This document shows positions 42,068 to 50,019 of a DNA stretch of 64,000 nt, piece after piece; within the stretch, counting starts at the first letter, position 1, and each line of letters begins with the position of its first letter. The notes under the pieces were generated by a model, which was given only the letters and a program-made list of their open reading frames with translations, had not been told where the DNA came from and did not search any database. Source of the DNA: Microbacterium sp. Leaf288 (lineage in GTDB: Bacteria; Actinomycetota; Actinomycetes; Actinomycetales; Microbacteriaceae); contig NZ_LMNI01000012.1 in the NCBI RefSeq assembly GCF_001422925.1, positions 674,195-738,194 on the forward strand, written 5' to 3'. Both the position numbers and the translations under genes were made by a program.

Positions 42068-42994
42068 TCAGCCCTTCACGCTTCCCGTGGCGAGGCCCGA
42101 CTGCCAGTACCGCTGCAGGAACAGGAACGCGATGATCAGCGGCAGGATCGACACGAACGAGCCGGTGATCACGGTCGAGAACAGCGCCTGCGTGCCGCCG
42201 CCCGCGGACGCCGCCGCCTGGAGCTGGGCGAGGCCGACGGTGATCGGATACAGCTCGGACGAGTTCAGCATGACCAGGGGCAGGAAGTAGTTGTTCCACG
42301 TCGCGACGAGCGAGAAGAGGAACACCGTCACGAGCCCCGGCCCGAGCAGCCGGAAGCCGACCTGCCAGAACGTGCGGAACTCGCCCGCCCCGTCGACGCG
42401 CGCCGACTCGATGAGCGTGTCGGGGATCGCGTCGGCCGCGTACACCCGCATCAGGTACACCCCGAACGGACTGACGAGCGAAGGGATGATGATGGCCCAC
42501 GGGGTGTCGGTCAGCCCGGCTCGCGCGAACAGCAGGTACGTCGGCAGGGCGAGAGCCGTCAGCGGGATCATGATCGCGCCGAGGGTCGCGCTGAAGAGCA
42601 CCTTCTTGCCGGGGAACTCGTACTTCGCGAAGGCGTAGCCCGCCATCGCCGACAGCAGCGTGGCGCCGACCGCCGCGGTCACGGAGTACACCACCGTGTT
42701 GATGAGCCACCGGGTGAACAGTCCGCCGCGGATCGTGAACAGCGTCTGCAGGTTGTCCCACAGCGACAGCTCGCCGCCGAACCACAGCCCGAAGGTGGAG
42801 AACAGCGCGGAGTTGTCCTTCGTCGACGACACGAGCAGCCACCACAGCGGCAGCACGAAGTACAGCACGCACAGCCACAGCAGGACCGTCAGCAGCCAGC
42901 TGCGCCGGCGGGAGCGGCTGTACGACGTCAGCGGCCGGTCGGGGAAGCGCAGCCCTTCGCCGGTCAGCAGCGTGCGGGTCTCGGTGGAGGTCAT
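42068..42994 (-). CDS. sugar ABC transporter permease (MalG type)
   Basis: This 308-residue CUT1 permease has six helices and the EAA loop IESARVDGAGEFRTFWQVGFR, and ends QSGLATGSVKG. It forms the second half of the importer with the MalF-type protein whose stop overlaps its ATG (ATGA). No ATPase gene is present in the cluster. With the GH42 enzyme upstream it should import galactosides or galacto-oligosaccharides. Confidence 0.93.
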   Translation of the reverse strand: MTSTETRTLLTGEGLRFPDRPLTSYSRSRRRSWLLTVLLWLCVLYFVLPLWWLLVSSTKDNSALFSTFGLWFGGELSLWDNLQTLFTIRGGLFTRWLINTVVYSVTAAVGATLLSAMAGYAFAKYEFPGKKVLFSATLGAIMIPLTALALPTYLLFARAGLTDTPWAIIIPSLVSPFGVYLMRVYAADAIPDTLIESARVDGAGEFRTFWQVGFRLLGPGLVTVFLFSLVATWNNYFLPLVMLNSSELYPITVGLAQLQAAASAGGGTQALFSTVITGSFVSILPLIIAFLFLQRYWQSGLATGSVKG

Positions 42995-43950
42995 GCGAGC
43001 CCCTTCCGCTCACGGCGCGCGGATCGCTCGGATCCGAGCTGCACGAAGTACGAGACGATCGCGATCACGATTCCGAGCAGGAACGCGAGAGCCGCGCCGT
43101 AGTTCAGCTCCTGGTTGATGAACGCGACGTTGAACGCGTAGTAGTTCGGCGTGAAGCCGTTGGTGATCGCGTCGGGGGCGATGGTGTTCAGCAGACTCGG
43201 CTCGGCGAACAGCTGGAACGACCCGATCACCGAGAAGATGACGGTCAGCAGGATCGCCGGGCGGATGGCGGGGATCTTGATGCTCCACGCCAGCCGGAAC
43301 TGGCCGGCCCCGTCGATCTCGGCCGCTTCATAGAGCTCCCCCGGGATCGCACGCAGCGCCGCGTACATGATGATCATGTTGTAGCCCACGAACTCCCACG
43401 TGACGATGTTCATCATCGAGCCGAGGATGTTCCCCGGCGAGAGGAAGTCGGGGGTTCCGAATCCGAGCGCCCGCGCCATCTGGGCGATCGGACCGAAGTC
43501 CGGACCGTACAGGTAGCCCCACATCAGCGTCGCCACGACCGCCGGAACGGCGTACGGCATGAAGATCAAGAGGCGGATGCCCTTCGACCCCCGCGCCAGG
43601 AACGTGTCCAGCGCGAGCGCGAAGAACAGTGCGAGGCCGAGCATGATCGGCACCTGCACGACGAAGAACAGCGCCACCCTGCCGAGGCCGCCCCAGAACT
43701 GCGGGTCGGTCAGCGCACGGACGTAGTTGTTCAGGCCCGCGAACACCTCGCCGCCGATGAGCTTGCTCTCGAACAGGCTCAGGTACCCCGCGTAGACGAG
43801 CGGGACGACGAGCATCGTGATGAACACGATGAAGAAGGGCAGCAGGAACAGGTAGGCCGCGCGGTACTGCTTGCGCTTGGTGGGGCTGGTGCGCCGCTTC
43901 TTCGCGGGCGCTGCGGGACGCGCGGCCGGCAATGCTGTTGCGTTCGCCAC
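42991..43950 (-). CDS. sugar ABC transporter permease (MalF type)
   Basis: This 319-residue CUT1 permease has a short Lys-rich N-terminus (KKRRTSPTKRKQYR), six helices and the EAA loop YEAAEIDGAGQFRLAWSIKIP. I start at GTG 43950 (VANATALPAARP), which sits 6 nt after AAAGGAG; the ATG at 44064 would add a stretch that overlaps the upstream stem-loop and binding-protein stop. A perfect 14-bp stem-loop separates it from the binding-protein gene. Confidence 0.91.
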   Translation of the reverse strand: MANATALPAARPAAPAKKRRTSPTKRKQYRAAYLFLLPFFIVFITMLVVPLVYAGYLSLFESKLIGGEVFAGLNNYVRALTDPQFWGGLGRVALFFVVQVPIMLGLALFFALALDTFLARGSKGIRLLIFMPYAVPAVVATLMWGYLYGPDFGPIAQMARALGFGTPDFLSPGNILGSMMNIVTWEFVGYNMIIMYAALRAIPGELYEAAEIDGAGQFRLAWSIKIPAIRPAILLTVIFSVIGSFQLFAEPSLLNTIAPDAITNGFTPNYYAFNVAFINQELNYGAALAFLLGIVIAIVSYFVQLGSERSARRERKGLA

Positions 43951-44020
43951 GGGAGTCTCCTTTCGAATGGATGCTGCGGACCGCCCGATCGCGTCACGGC
44001 TGCGGTGCGATCGGCCGAGG

Positions 44021-44057
44021 CGAAGGGTGCCCGCGCAGGGCAGGCGGGCACCCTTCG
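44021..44057 (-). terminator. stem-loop between binding-protein and permease genes
   Basis: CGAAGGGTGCCCGC (44021-44034) pairs perfectly with GCGGGCACCCTTCG (44044-44057) around a 9-nt loop. It starts 3 nt past the lipoprotein stop at 44061 and lies 70 nt before the permease GTG. The position matches the stem-loop at 25397-25430 in the other sugar operon. Confidence 0.8.
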
Positions 44058-44060
44058 GGC

Positions 44061-45413
44061 TCACTTGACGGTGAAGCCCTGGTCCTCTGCGTACGAGACG
44101 AGCTGGTCCTGCCAGGCGTCGAGGGCGCCGCTGATGTCGCCCTTGGCCGCGATCACCGTGCCCATGGTCTCTTCATAGGTGGAGTACACGTAGTCCATGA
44201 AGGGGAGCCACTGGAAGTCGGTGTCGACGGTCGTGGAGATCTCCGCGAACAGCTTGTTGACCTGCTGGCCGCCGTAGAACTCCGACTCCTGGTCGACGAA
44301 GGCCGGGTCCTCGAGCACCGACACCTGCGGCGGGTAGAGGAACTGCTCGGTCGCGAGCATCATCGCCGACTCCTGGTCGTTGTTGATGAACTTCGCGAGC
44401 TCGTACGCGGCGATCGGGTTCTCACTCGACGCCAGCACGGCATCCGACGATCCGCCCCAGTTGCCCGAGACCTCGTCACCGGCGTTCCACTGCGGCAGCG
44501 GCGCGGCGCGCCACAGCCCCGACGTGTCCTTGGCGGTGCCCTGGAGGAAGATCGGCCCCCACGCGGCGGTCAGCCATCCGGCGTACTTGCCGCTGGCCAG
44601 GCCCTGGTACCAGTTGTCGTTGAAGTCGACGTCGGTCGAGATGAGGTCGTCCTGGATCAGGCCGGTCCAGTAGTCGGCGACCTTCTTCGCCTCGTCGCTG
44701 TTGACGTCGATCGTCACGGTCTCCTTGCCGTCGTAGCCGAACGGCTTGACGCCCGCCTGCCAGAAGAACCCGATCATCTGCCCGGCCTGCGTCGCGCCGA
44801 GATTCGAGATGTACGAGCCCGTGCTGTCCTTGACGGCCTTCGCGGCGGTCGCGTAGTCGTCCCACGTGGCCGGGGCCTCGGTGATGCCCGCCGCCGAGAG
44901 GATGTCCTCGCGGTACAGGTTGCCCATCGGGCCGACGTCCTGCGGGATCGCCCACACCTCGTCGCCCGGCGACACCTGGTTCCACGCCCATCCGACGTAG
45001 TCGTCGGCGAGGTCGTCCGCGCCGTACGGGGTGAGGTCGAGGAGCGACTCGGGAAGCACGAACGACGGGATGTACTGGTACTCGATCTGCGCGACATCCG
45101 GGGCACCCTCGCCCGCTTCGATCGCGCTGCGGAGCTTCTGGTAGTGGGGCAGGCCCTGGCCGACGTTCTCGACCTTCACCGAGATGTCGGGGTACTTCTC
45201 CTCGAAGAGATCGACCTCGTTCTGGATGTCGGGAACCCAGGTCCAGAAGGTGAGCTCCGTCGGGGTGCTCATCGCCTCGTCGATCTGATCCTGCGTGATC
45301 GGGCCCTGCGCGCCGCCGCCGTCGTTGCCGCTCGGGGCGCACCCCGTGAGGAGCACCGCGACCGTGGCCGCGCCGACGGTCAGCGTCGCTGCTGTTCTGC
45401 GTGCCTTCTTCAT
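44061..45413 (-). CDS. sugar-binding lipoprotein, galactoside importer
   Basis: This 450-residue SBP_bac_1 protein has a lipoprotein signal (MKKARRTAATL ... VAVLLTGC, Cys about residue 25). The mature part begins with a Gly/Asp linker, then LTFWTWVPDIQNEVDLFEEKYPDISVKVENVG in fragments, and later AYELAKFINNDQESAM, all typical of CUT1 binding proteins. The start is ATG 45413, with GAAGAAAGAGC upstream. It follows the GH42 gene by 44 nt, so they share a transcript. Confidence 0.92.
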   Translation of the reverse strand: MKKARRTAATLTVGAATVAVLLTGCAPSGNDGGGAQGPITQDQIDEAMSTPTELTFWTWVPDIQNEVDLFEEKYPDISVKVENVGQGLPHYQKLRSAIEAGEGAPDVAQIEYQYIPSFVLPESLLDLTPYGADDLADDYVGWAWNQVSPGDEVWAIPQDVGPMGNLYREDILSAAGITEAPATWDDYATAAKAVKDSTGSYISNLGATQAGQMIGFFWQAGVKPFGYDGKETVTIDVNSDEAKKVADYWTGLIQDDLISTDVDFNDNWYQGLASGKYAGWLTAAWGPIFLQGTAKDTSGLWRAAPLPQWNAGDEVSGNWGGSSDAVLASSENPIAAYELAKFINNDQESAMMLATEQFLYPPQVSVLEDPAFVDQESEFYGGQQVNKLFAEISTTVDTDFQWLPFMDYVYSTYEETMGTVIAAKGDISGALDAWQDQLVSYAEDQGFTVK

Positions 45414-45457
45414 GATTGCTCTTTCTTCTCGGTGGGGTCGCGTGACCCCTTGGGTGC

Positions 45458-47548
45458 TCACCTTCCGACGAGACAGCGTGTCGACCACGCCGGAAGGGAG
45501 ATCTCGGTGCCGGCGGAGAGCTCCTCCGCCGTGACGGCGTCCGCGAGGTCGACGGCGGGCGTGAACGCCTGCGGCTCGCCGCTCCAGTTGAAGACGAACC
45601 ACGCACGGCGGCCGTCCGGGAGCGAGCCCGAGCTCACCGTGACCGGAAGCGCCCGCTCCGGCGCGATCGCGTCGGCGACGGTCGCCGGCGCGGCCCAGCG
45701 CACGAGGTCGGCCGCCAGTTCGGCCGAGGGGACGGTGCCGACCACGGTGATGCGTCCATCGCCGTGCGCCCGGCTCGTCACCGCCGCGAAGTCGCCGAAT
45801 CGCGGGTGCACGTAACGCACGAGGGTGTCGGCATCGGATGTGACAAGCCCATCCGCCCACAGGGTCGCCGCAGCGCCGTCGGTCAGGGCGAGGCCTTGCT
45901 CGGACGTGACCGGCAGCGGGTCGCGCAGGTTCGAGAACTCCTCATAGCTCACGCCCGCAGCATCCGTCAGCCGCGCCGGAGCCATGCTCACGCGCGCCCG
46001 TGCCTCCTCGTCGCCGTAACCGGTGCGGATGCCGACGATGAGGTGGCCGCCGGCGGCGGCGTACTCGCGCAGCAGGTCGAGCTGGGAGTCGGTCGCGACG
46101 TAGATGCCGGCCGCGATGAGCACGGGGAACCGTGCCGCCAGGTCCTTCGCGCCCCAGGAGAGCGCCTGATCGGGATGCAGCACCCGCGCCTGTGCGCCGC
46201 CGTCGATGACTCCGCGGTAGTACGCGTCGAAGATGCGCGTGTAGCTGGTGCGATCGGGCTGCCCCGTCGCCGTGGGGAACGTCGGGAAGAACTCCAGGGC
46301 GAAGCGCGAGTCGTTCGACCACAGGATCGCCACGTCGGCATCGGGCTCGTAGCCGTCGAGGAGGTCGCCGATGGCCGCGAAGTCCGCACCGACGGCCGCG
46401 AGCTCACGGTAGACGCGGCCCGGCTCGAGACTGTGGGGAAGGATGCCTCCCCAGTAGGTCTCCGTGCCGTACGGCAGCGTGTGCCAGTGCCAGTACTCGA
46501 TCATCGCCGCGCCACGGGAGACGAACGCGAACGCCGCCTGCGCCAGCTGCCCGGGATAGGGAGGGAGGTTGAACTCAGACCCGCCGATGGACTGCGCGTC
46601 GGTCTCGGTCACGAGGAAGCGGGCCTGGTTCGACGAGAACAGCCGGTCGGCCTGGCGGAACATCGCGGGGACGCCGCTCGTCGTCCACGGCGTGACCGCG
46701 GCCAGATCCTTCGTCGCGTCGAGGTGGTCCTGCATCGCGTAATACGGGTTGCCCGCCGTGACGTCGAGCGCCTCGACGAGCTTCTCGTCGTCGAGCGCCG
46801 GGCGCGGATACGCGATGCACGTCGTCACGAACTGCTCGGGGCTCGAGTACTCGCGCACGATCTCGGCCTGCCAGGCGATGAACTCCGTCGTGAGCTCGGC
46901 CTGGTAGCGGCGCCACGCGAGGTCGTACTGCGGCAGCGAGTTGCCGTCGGGCGTCCACAGGTCGGACCAGTCCGACAGACGGTGGGACCAGTAGGTGAGC
47001 CCCCACTCGCGGTTGAGCGTCTCGACGTCGCCGTACCGGGCCGCGAGCCGCCGCACGAACCGCTGGAACGAGCCGCGGTTGTGGAAGAGCACCATGCCGG
47101 GCTCGTTGTCGACCTGGTAGCCGATGACCGCAGGGTGCGACGCGTACCTGCCGACGACGGCGCGGATGACGCGCTCGGCGTGGAAGCGGAAGGCCGGGTG
47201 CGAGTAGTCGACCTCCTGGCGGGCGCCCCAGGGCATCGGCTCGCCGGTGCGGACGTCGGCAGCGATCTCGGGGTACGCGGTCTGCAGCCACGGCGGAACG
47301 GCGTACGTCGGGGTGCCGAGCACCACCGCGATGCCACGGGCGTGCGCGCCGTCGAGCACCGGCTGCAGCCACTCCAGATCGAACTCGCCGTCGCGCGGCT
47401 CCCACGTCGACCACACCGACTCGCCCACCCGGATGACCGTGAACTCGGCCTGCTTCATCAGGTCGAGGTCTTGATCGACGCGGTCGCTCTGGTGGTACTC
47501 CGCGTAGTACGCGGCGCCGAAGAGGATGCCGGATCGGTCGAGGTGCAT
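45458..47548 (-). CDS. GH42 beta-galactosidase
   Basis: This 696-residue intracellular beta-galactosidase has an N-terminal TIM barrel starting GILFGAAYYAEYH and RVGESVWSTWEPRDG, with acid/base Glu in IGYQVDNEPGM (about residue 150) and nucleophile Glu in FLVTETDAQSIGG (about 312). A trimerisation domain and a C-terminal beta-domain with FVFNWSGEPQAF follow. It releases terminal beta-galactose from short galactans or galactosides. I start at ATG 47548, where family similarity begins. It leads the operon with the binding protein and permeases and is flanked by twin LacI-type operators. Confidence 0.93.
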   Translation of the reverse strand: MHLDRSGILFGAAYYAEYHQSDRVDQDLDLMKQAEFTVIRVGESVWSTWEPRDGEFDLEWLQPVLDGAHARGIAVVLGTPTYAVPPWLQTAYPEIAADVRTGEPMPWGARQEVDYSHPAFRFHAERVIRAVVGRYASHPAVIGYQVDNEPGMVLFHNRGSFQRFVRRLAARYGDVETLNREWGLTYWSHRLSDWSDLWTPDGNSLPQYDLAWRRYQAELTTEFIAWQAEIVREYSSPEQFVTTCIAYPRPALDDEKLVEALDVTAGNPYYAMQDHLDATKDLAAVTPWTTSGVPAMFRQADRLFSSNQARFLVTETDAQSIGGSEFNLPPYPGQLAQAAFAFVSRGAAMIEYWHWHTLPYGTETYWGGILPHSLEPGRVYRELAAVGADFAAIGDLLDGYEPDADVAILWSNDSRFALEFFPTFPTATGQPDRTSYTRIFDAYYRGVIDGGAQARVLHPDQALSWGAKDLAARFPVLIAAGIYVATDSQLDLLREYAAAGGHLIVGIRTGYGDEEARARVSMAPARLTDAAGVSYEEFSNLRDPLPVTSEQGLALTDGAAATLWADGLVTSDADTLVRYVHPRFGDFAAVTSRAHGDGRITVVGTVPSAELAADLVRWAAPATVADAIAPERALPVTVSSGSLPDGRRAWFVFNWSGEPQAFTPAVDLADAVTAEELSAGTEISLPAWSTRCLVGR

Positions 47549-47580
47549 CAGGGACTCCGTTGTCGTCGAGAGCGGGGTGG

Positions 47581-47596
47581 ATGTTTTCGGAAACAT
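47581..47596. promoter_or_regulatory. LacI-type operator A of the galactoside locus
   Basis: ATGTTTTCGGAAACAT is a 16-bp palindrome around CG with one mismatched pair. It lies 32 nt upstream of the GH42 ATG. Confidence 0.8.
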
Positions 47597-47611
47597 CAGG
47601 GCGGAGCTAGT

Positions 47612-47627
47612 ATGTTTTCGATAACAT
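47612..47627. promoter_or_regulatory. LacI-type operator B of the galactoside locus
   Basis: ATGTTTTCGATAACAT matches operator A in 14 of 16 positions and is centred 31 bp away, near three helical turns. It lies 27 nt upstream of the divergent LacI start at 47655. Confidence 0.8.
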
Positions 47628-47654
47628 CGAGTTGTCAAGGGACAATCGGGAATC

Positions 47655-48698
47655 GTGAGCAAAGAGACCCAACCGCAACTGGGGACGCCTTCGGCGTCGG
47701 CGCGCGCCGCGACGATCTACGACGTCGCGCAGGTGGCCGGAGTGTCGCACCAGACGGTCAGCCGTTTCCTCACGGGCTACCCCGGCATCCGCCCCGAGAC
47801 CAAGGCGCGCGTCGAGGCAGCACTCGTCGAGCTCGACTACCAGCCGAACCTGTCCGCCCGCAGCCTGAAGTCCGGGCGGTCCCACCGGATCGGCGCCCTC
47901 GTCCACGACGAGTCCGAGACGGGCCCCAGTCTCACGGCCCACGGCGCGACCATGGAAGCACGCGAGGCGGGCTACGTGCTCGACGTCATCTCGCTCGACG
48001 CCCACGACCGCGACTCGATCGCGAAGTCCCTCGCACTGATCGGGCCGAACACCCTCGCCGGGGTCCTCGCCCTCGCGTCGACCGACGAGATGGTCCACGC
48101 GTTCGAGGCCGCGCACTTCACGATGCCCACCTACGTCCACAGCGAGGCCGACGACACCCGCCTGGCGAAGACCGACGTCTCCCGCGTCGGCATGCCGGCC
48201 CTCATCGCTTACCTCCGCGACCTCGGGCACCGCAGGCTCGCCCACGTGGCCGGCCCGGCGAACTGGTCCGCGGGCCGCAATCGGGCGCGCGCGTTCGCCG
48301 CGGCGGTCGAGGACCTCGGCCTCGTCCACGCCGGCGAGCTCACCGGCGACTGGTCCGCCCGATCGGGCTACGACGCCATCGCCGGCCTCTCGGATCTGCC
48401 CGACGCGACCGCGTACGTCGTGGCGAACGATCAGATGGCCATCGGCACCATCCTCGCCCTCAAGCGACGCGGTCTCCGTGTTCCCGCCGACGTCAGCGTC
48501 GTGGGCGTCGACGACCTCCCCGAGTCGGCCTACATCGACCCACCGCTCACCACCCTGCGGGTCGACCACGTCGCGCGCGGCCGCGAAGCGGTCGCCTCCC
48601 TCATCGGCCAGATCGAGGGGGTTCCGGCGCGCCCCGTGCCCATCGACATCCCGCACGTCGTGGTGCGAGAATCCTCCGGCCCGGCCCCGGCCCGCTGA
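47655..48698 (+). CDS. LacI-family repressor of the galactoside operon
   Basis: This 347-residue regulator has HTH TIYDVAQVAGVSHQTVSRFLTG, hinge helix NLSARSLKSGRS and a ligand domain with VANDQMAIGTI and VVGVDDLPESAYIDPPLTTLRVD. It diverges from the GH42 gene across 106 bp that holds two near-identical palindromes, one close to each start. It therefore probably represses both itself and the GH42/ABC operon until a galactoside binds. The first codon may be the GTG shown at 47655. Confidence 0.93.
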   Translation: MSKETQPQLGTPSASARAATIYDVAQVAGVSHQTVSRFLTGYPGIRPETKARVEAALVELDYQPNLSARSLKSGRSHRIGALVHDESETGPSLTAHGATMEAREAGYVLDVISLDAHDRDSIAKSLALIGPNTLAGVLALASTDEMVHAFEAAHFTMPTYVHSEADDTRLAKTDVSRVGMPALIAYLRDLGHRRLAHVAGPANWSAGRNRARAFAAAVEDLGLVHAGELTGDWSARSGYDAIAGLSDLPDATAYVVANDQMAIGTILALKRRGLRVPADVSVVGVDDLPESAYIDPPLTTLRVDHVARGREAVASLIGQIEGVPARPVPIDIPHVVVRESSGPAPAR

Positions 48699-48780
48699 GC
48701 ACAGAATCGGAGAGAATGCGCGACACGCCGCGGCGAGGCATCCGTCGCCGGCGTGTCGCCGAAATCCTCCGACTCTGTGC
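48699..48780. terminator. 82-nt nested inverted repeat after the LacI gene
   Basis: The outer arms GCACAGAATCGGAG (48699-48712) and CTCCGACTCTGTGC (48767-48780) pair with one mismatch. The inner arms GCGACACGCC (48720-48729) and GGCGTGTCGC (48750-48759) pair perfectly, and a small GGCGA/TCGCC stem closes the tip. It begins at the stop codon of the LacI gene and may terminate it. Confidence 0.65.
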
Positions 48781-48805
48781 ACCCGCGCCGGACTCTCCTG
48801 ATGTT

Positions 48806-48860
48806 CCGCAGTCGCTTTCGGCGGCCTTTCGGGCGCTCCGACCGCCGAAGGTGACTGCGG
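48806..48860. repeat. second inverted repeat, 19-bp arms
   Basis: CCGCAGTCGCTTTCGGCGG (48806-48824) and CCGCCGAAGGTGACTGCGG (48842-48860) are complementary with two differences that would be G-U pairs in one transcript. The loop is 17 nt. It lies between the LacI terminator and the hydrolase gene. Confidence 0.7.
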
Positions 48861-49039
48861 AGCAGAAGAGTGGCGTCGCGGGAATGCTGCGAGAGATCTC
48901 GACGGCGAGGCCGCGCACGGGCCCGTCGAGCTCATCGAGGTGCCGATCCGGTTCCTCGCGATCCGGTCGCGCTGAATCGGACGGGCGGCGGATGCTGCGC
49001 CCCTGTCGCATGTCGGACGCCGGTGGTTGGCTGGCGCCC

Positions 49040-49825
49040 ATGAAGATCGTGACCTCTGCCGACGGAACCCCCATCGCCTACGACGAGAGCGGTGACGGAC
49101 CGACCGTCGTGATCGTGAACGGCGCCATGTCGACGGCCGCCGATGCGGCGGGACTCGCGACGGCCCTGGCGGATGCCGGCTTCCGGGCGATCACGTGGGA
49201 CCGCCGCGCGCGCGGCTCGAGCGGAGACGCGCGGGACTCCGCGCCCGAGCAAGAGGTCGAAGACCTGGCCGCGGTGATCGACGGGGTCGGGGGCGATGCG
49301 GCCGTGCTCGGGCACTCGTCGGGCGCAGTGCTGGCGCTGTTCGCCGCATCCCGCGGGGTTCCGGTGCAGGCGCTGTTCCTGTCGGAGCCGCCGCTGCGGT
49401 TCGGCGTCGACGAGCCGGCCGACGACCTCGCCGAGCGCCTGCAGGCCCTCGTCGACGACGGCCGCGCCGACGAGGCGATCGTGACCTTCCAGCTCGAGGG
49501 CGTCGGCCTGCCGCGCGAGATGGTCGAGCAGATCCGGGCGAGCGACCAGTTCGCCGCGCTCGTCCCGCTCGCGCAGTCCACGGTGTACGACACCAACCTC
49601 GTGCGCGTCGCGTCGACGCCGAGCGCAGAGACGCTCTCGGTCTCGGCCCCGGTCACCGTGCTGCGCGGAGCCCAGACCTTTCCGCTGCTGATCACCGCCG
49701 CCGACCGCCTGGCCGACGAGATCGACGGGGCCGAGCTCGTCGTCGTCCCCGAGTCGGTCATGCACCGCCCCGACCCGGGTGCGACGGCGCGTGTCCTGGC
49801 CGAGCGCCTCCTTCCCGGGCGTTGA
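49040..49825 (+). CDS. alpha/beta hydrolase
   Basis: This 261-residue cytoplasmic hydrolase starts MKIVTSADGTPIAYDESGDG, with oxyanion-loop region VIVNGAMST, AITWDRRARGSSGD, the nucleophile elbow GHSSGAVLAL (Ser about residue 94) and a late His in ESVMHRPDP. The Asp of the triad is probably in the strand before VTVLRGAQT. The short lid suggests a small ester or lactone as substrate. Its stop codon TGA is part of the first GTTGAGCGAGCG repeat copy at 49820. The function beyond the fold is unknown. Confidence 0.87.
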   Translation: MKIVTSADGTPIAYDESGDGPTVVIVNGAMSTAADAAGLATALADAGFRAITWDRRARGSSGDARDSAPEQEVEDLAAVIDGVGGDAAVLGHSSGAVLALFAASRGVPVQALFLSEPPLRFGVDEPADDLAERLQALVDDGRADEAIVTFQLEGVGLPREMVEQIRASDQFAALVPLAQSTVYDTNLVRVASTPSAETLSVSAPVTVLRGAQTFPLLITAADRLADEIDGAELVVVPESVMHRPDPGATARVLAERLLPGR

Positions 49826-49958
49826 GCGAGCGAGCCTCACCTGTCGCGGACGCCGCCTCCCCTCGTTGAGCGAGCGACCCTCTCGTGTCGCGGGCGCCGC
49901 CTCCCGGTCGTTGAGCGAGCGAGGGACGCGGTCGTTGAGCGAGCGTGCGAGTCGAAAC
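49820..49958. repeat. four copies of CGTTGAGCGAGCG
   Basis: Copies start at 49820, 49864, 49909 and 49933. The first two intervals are 44 and 45 bp and share further bases (TGTCGCG and CGCCGCCTCCC), so they look like a near-tandem duplication. The last copy continues as TGCGAGTCGAAACG, the full form of a dispersed actinobacterial intergenic repeat as I recall it. The first copy supplies the stop codon of the hydrolase gene. Confidence 0.85.
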
Positions 49959-50019
49959 GCAGAGGCCAAACGCCCCGAGCGCGGCGCAGACGTCGACCCC
50001 GCCCCGCACGCCACGACCG

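Larger units (their letters stand above)
48699..49039. other. 341-bp gap with two inverted repeats, no gene seen
   Basis: No open frame here has credible composition. The stretch contains a long hairpin (48699-48780) and a second one (48806-48860), described separately. The last 180 bp before the hydrolase gene show nothing I can name; the reverse-strand frame through it is Ser/Arg-rich shadow. Confidence 0.6.

Noticed and set aside
45764..49039. Upstream extension of the hydrolase frame of about 1090 codons
   Set aside because: It runs antisense to GH42 and through the LacI gene in another frame; the hydrolase family starts at 49040.
49758..50009. Minus-strand small frame with repeated SLAQR
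   Set aside because: The repetition comes from the CGTTGAGCGAGCG repeat; it has no start site and overlaps the hydrolase end.
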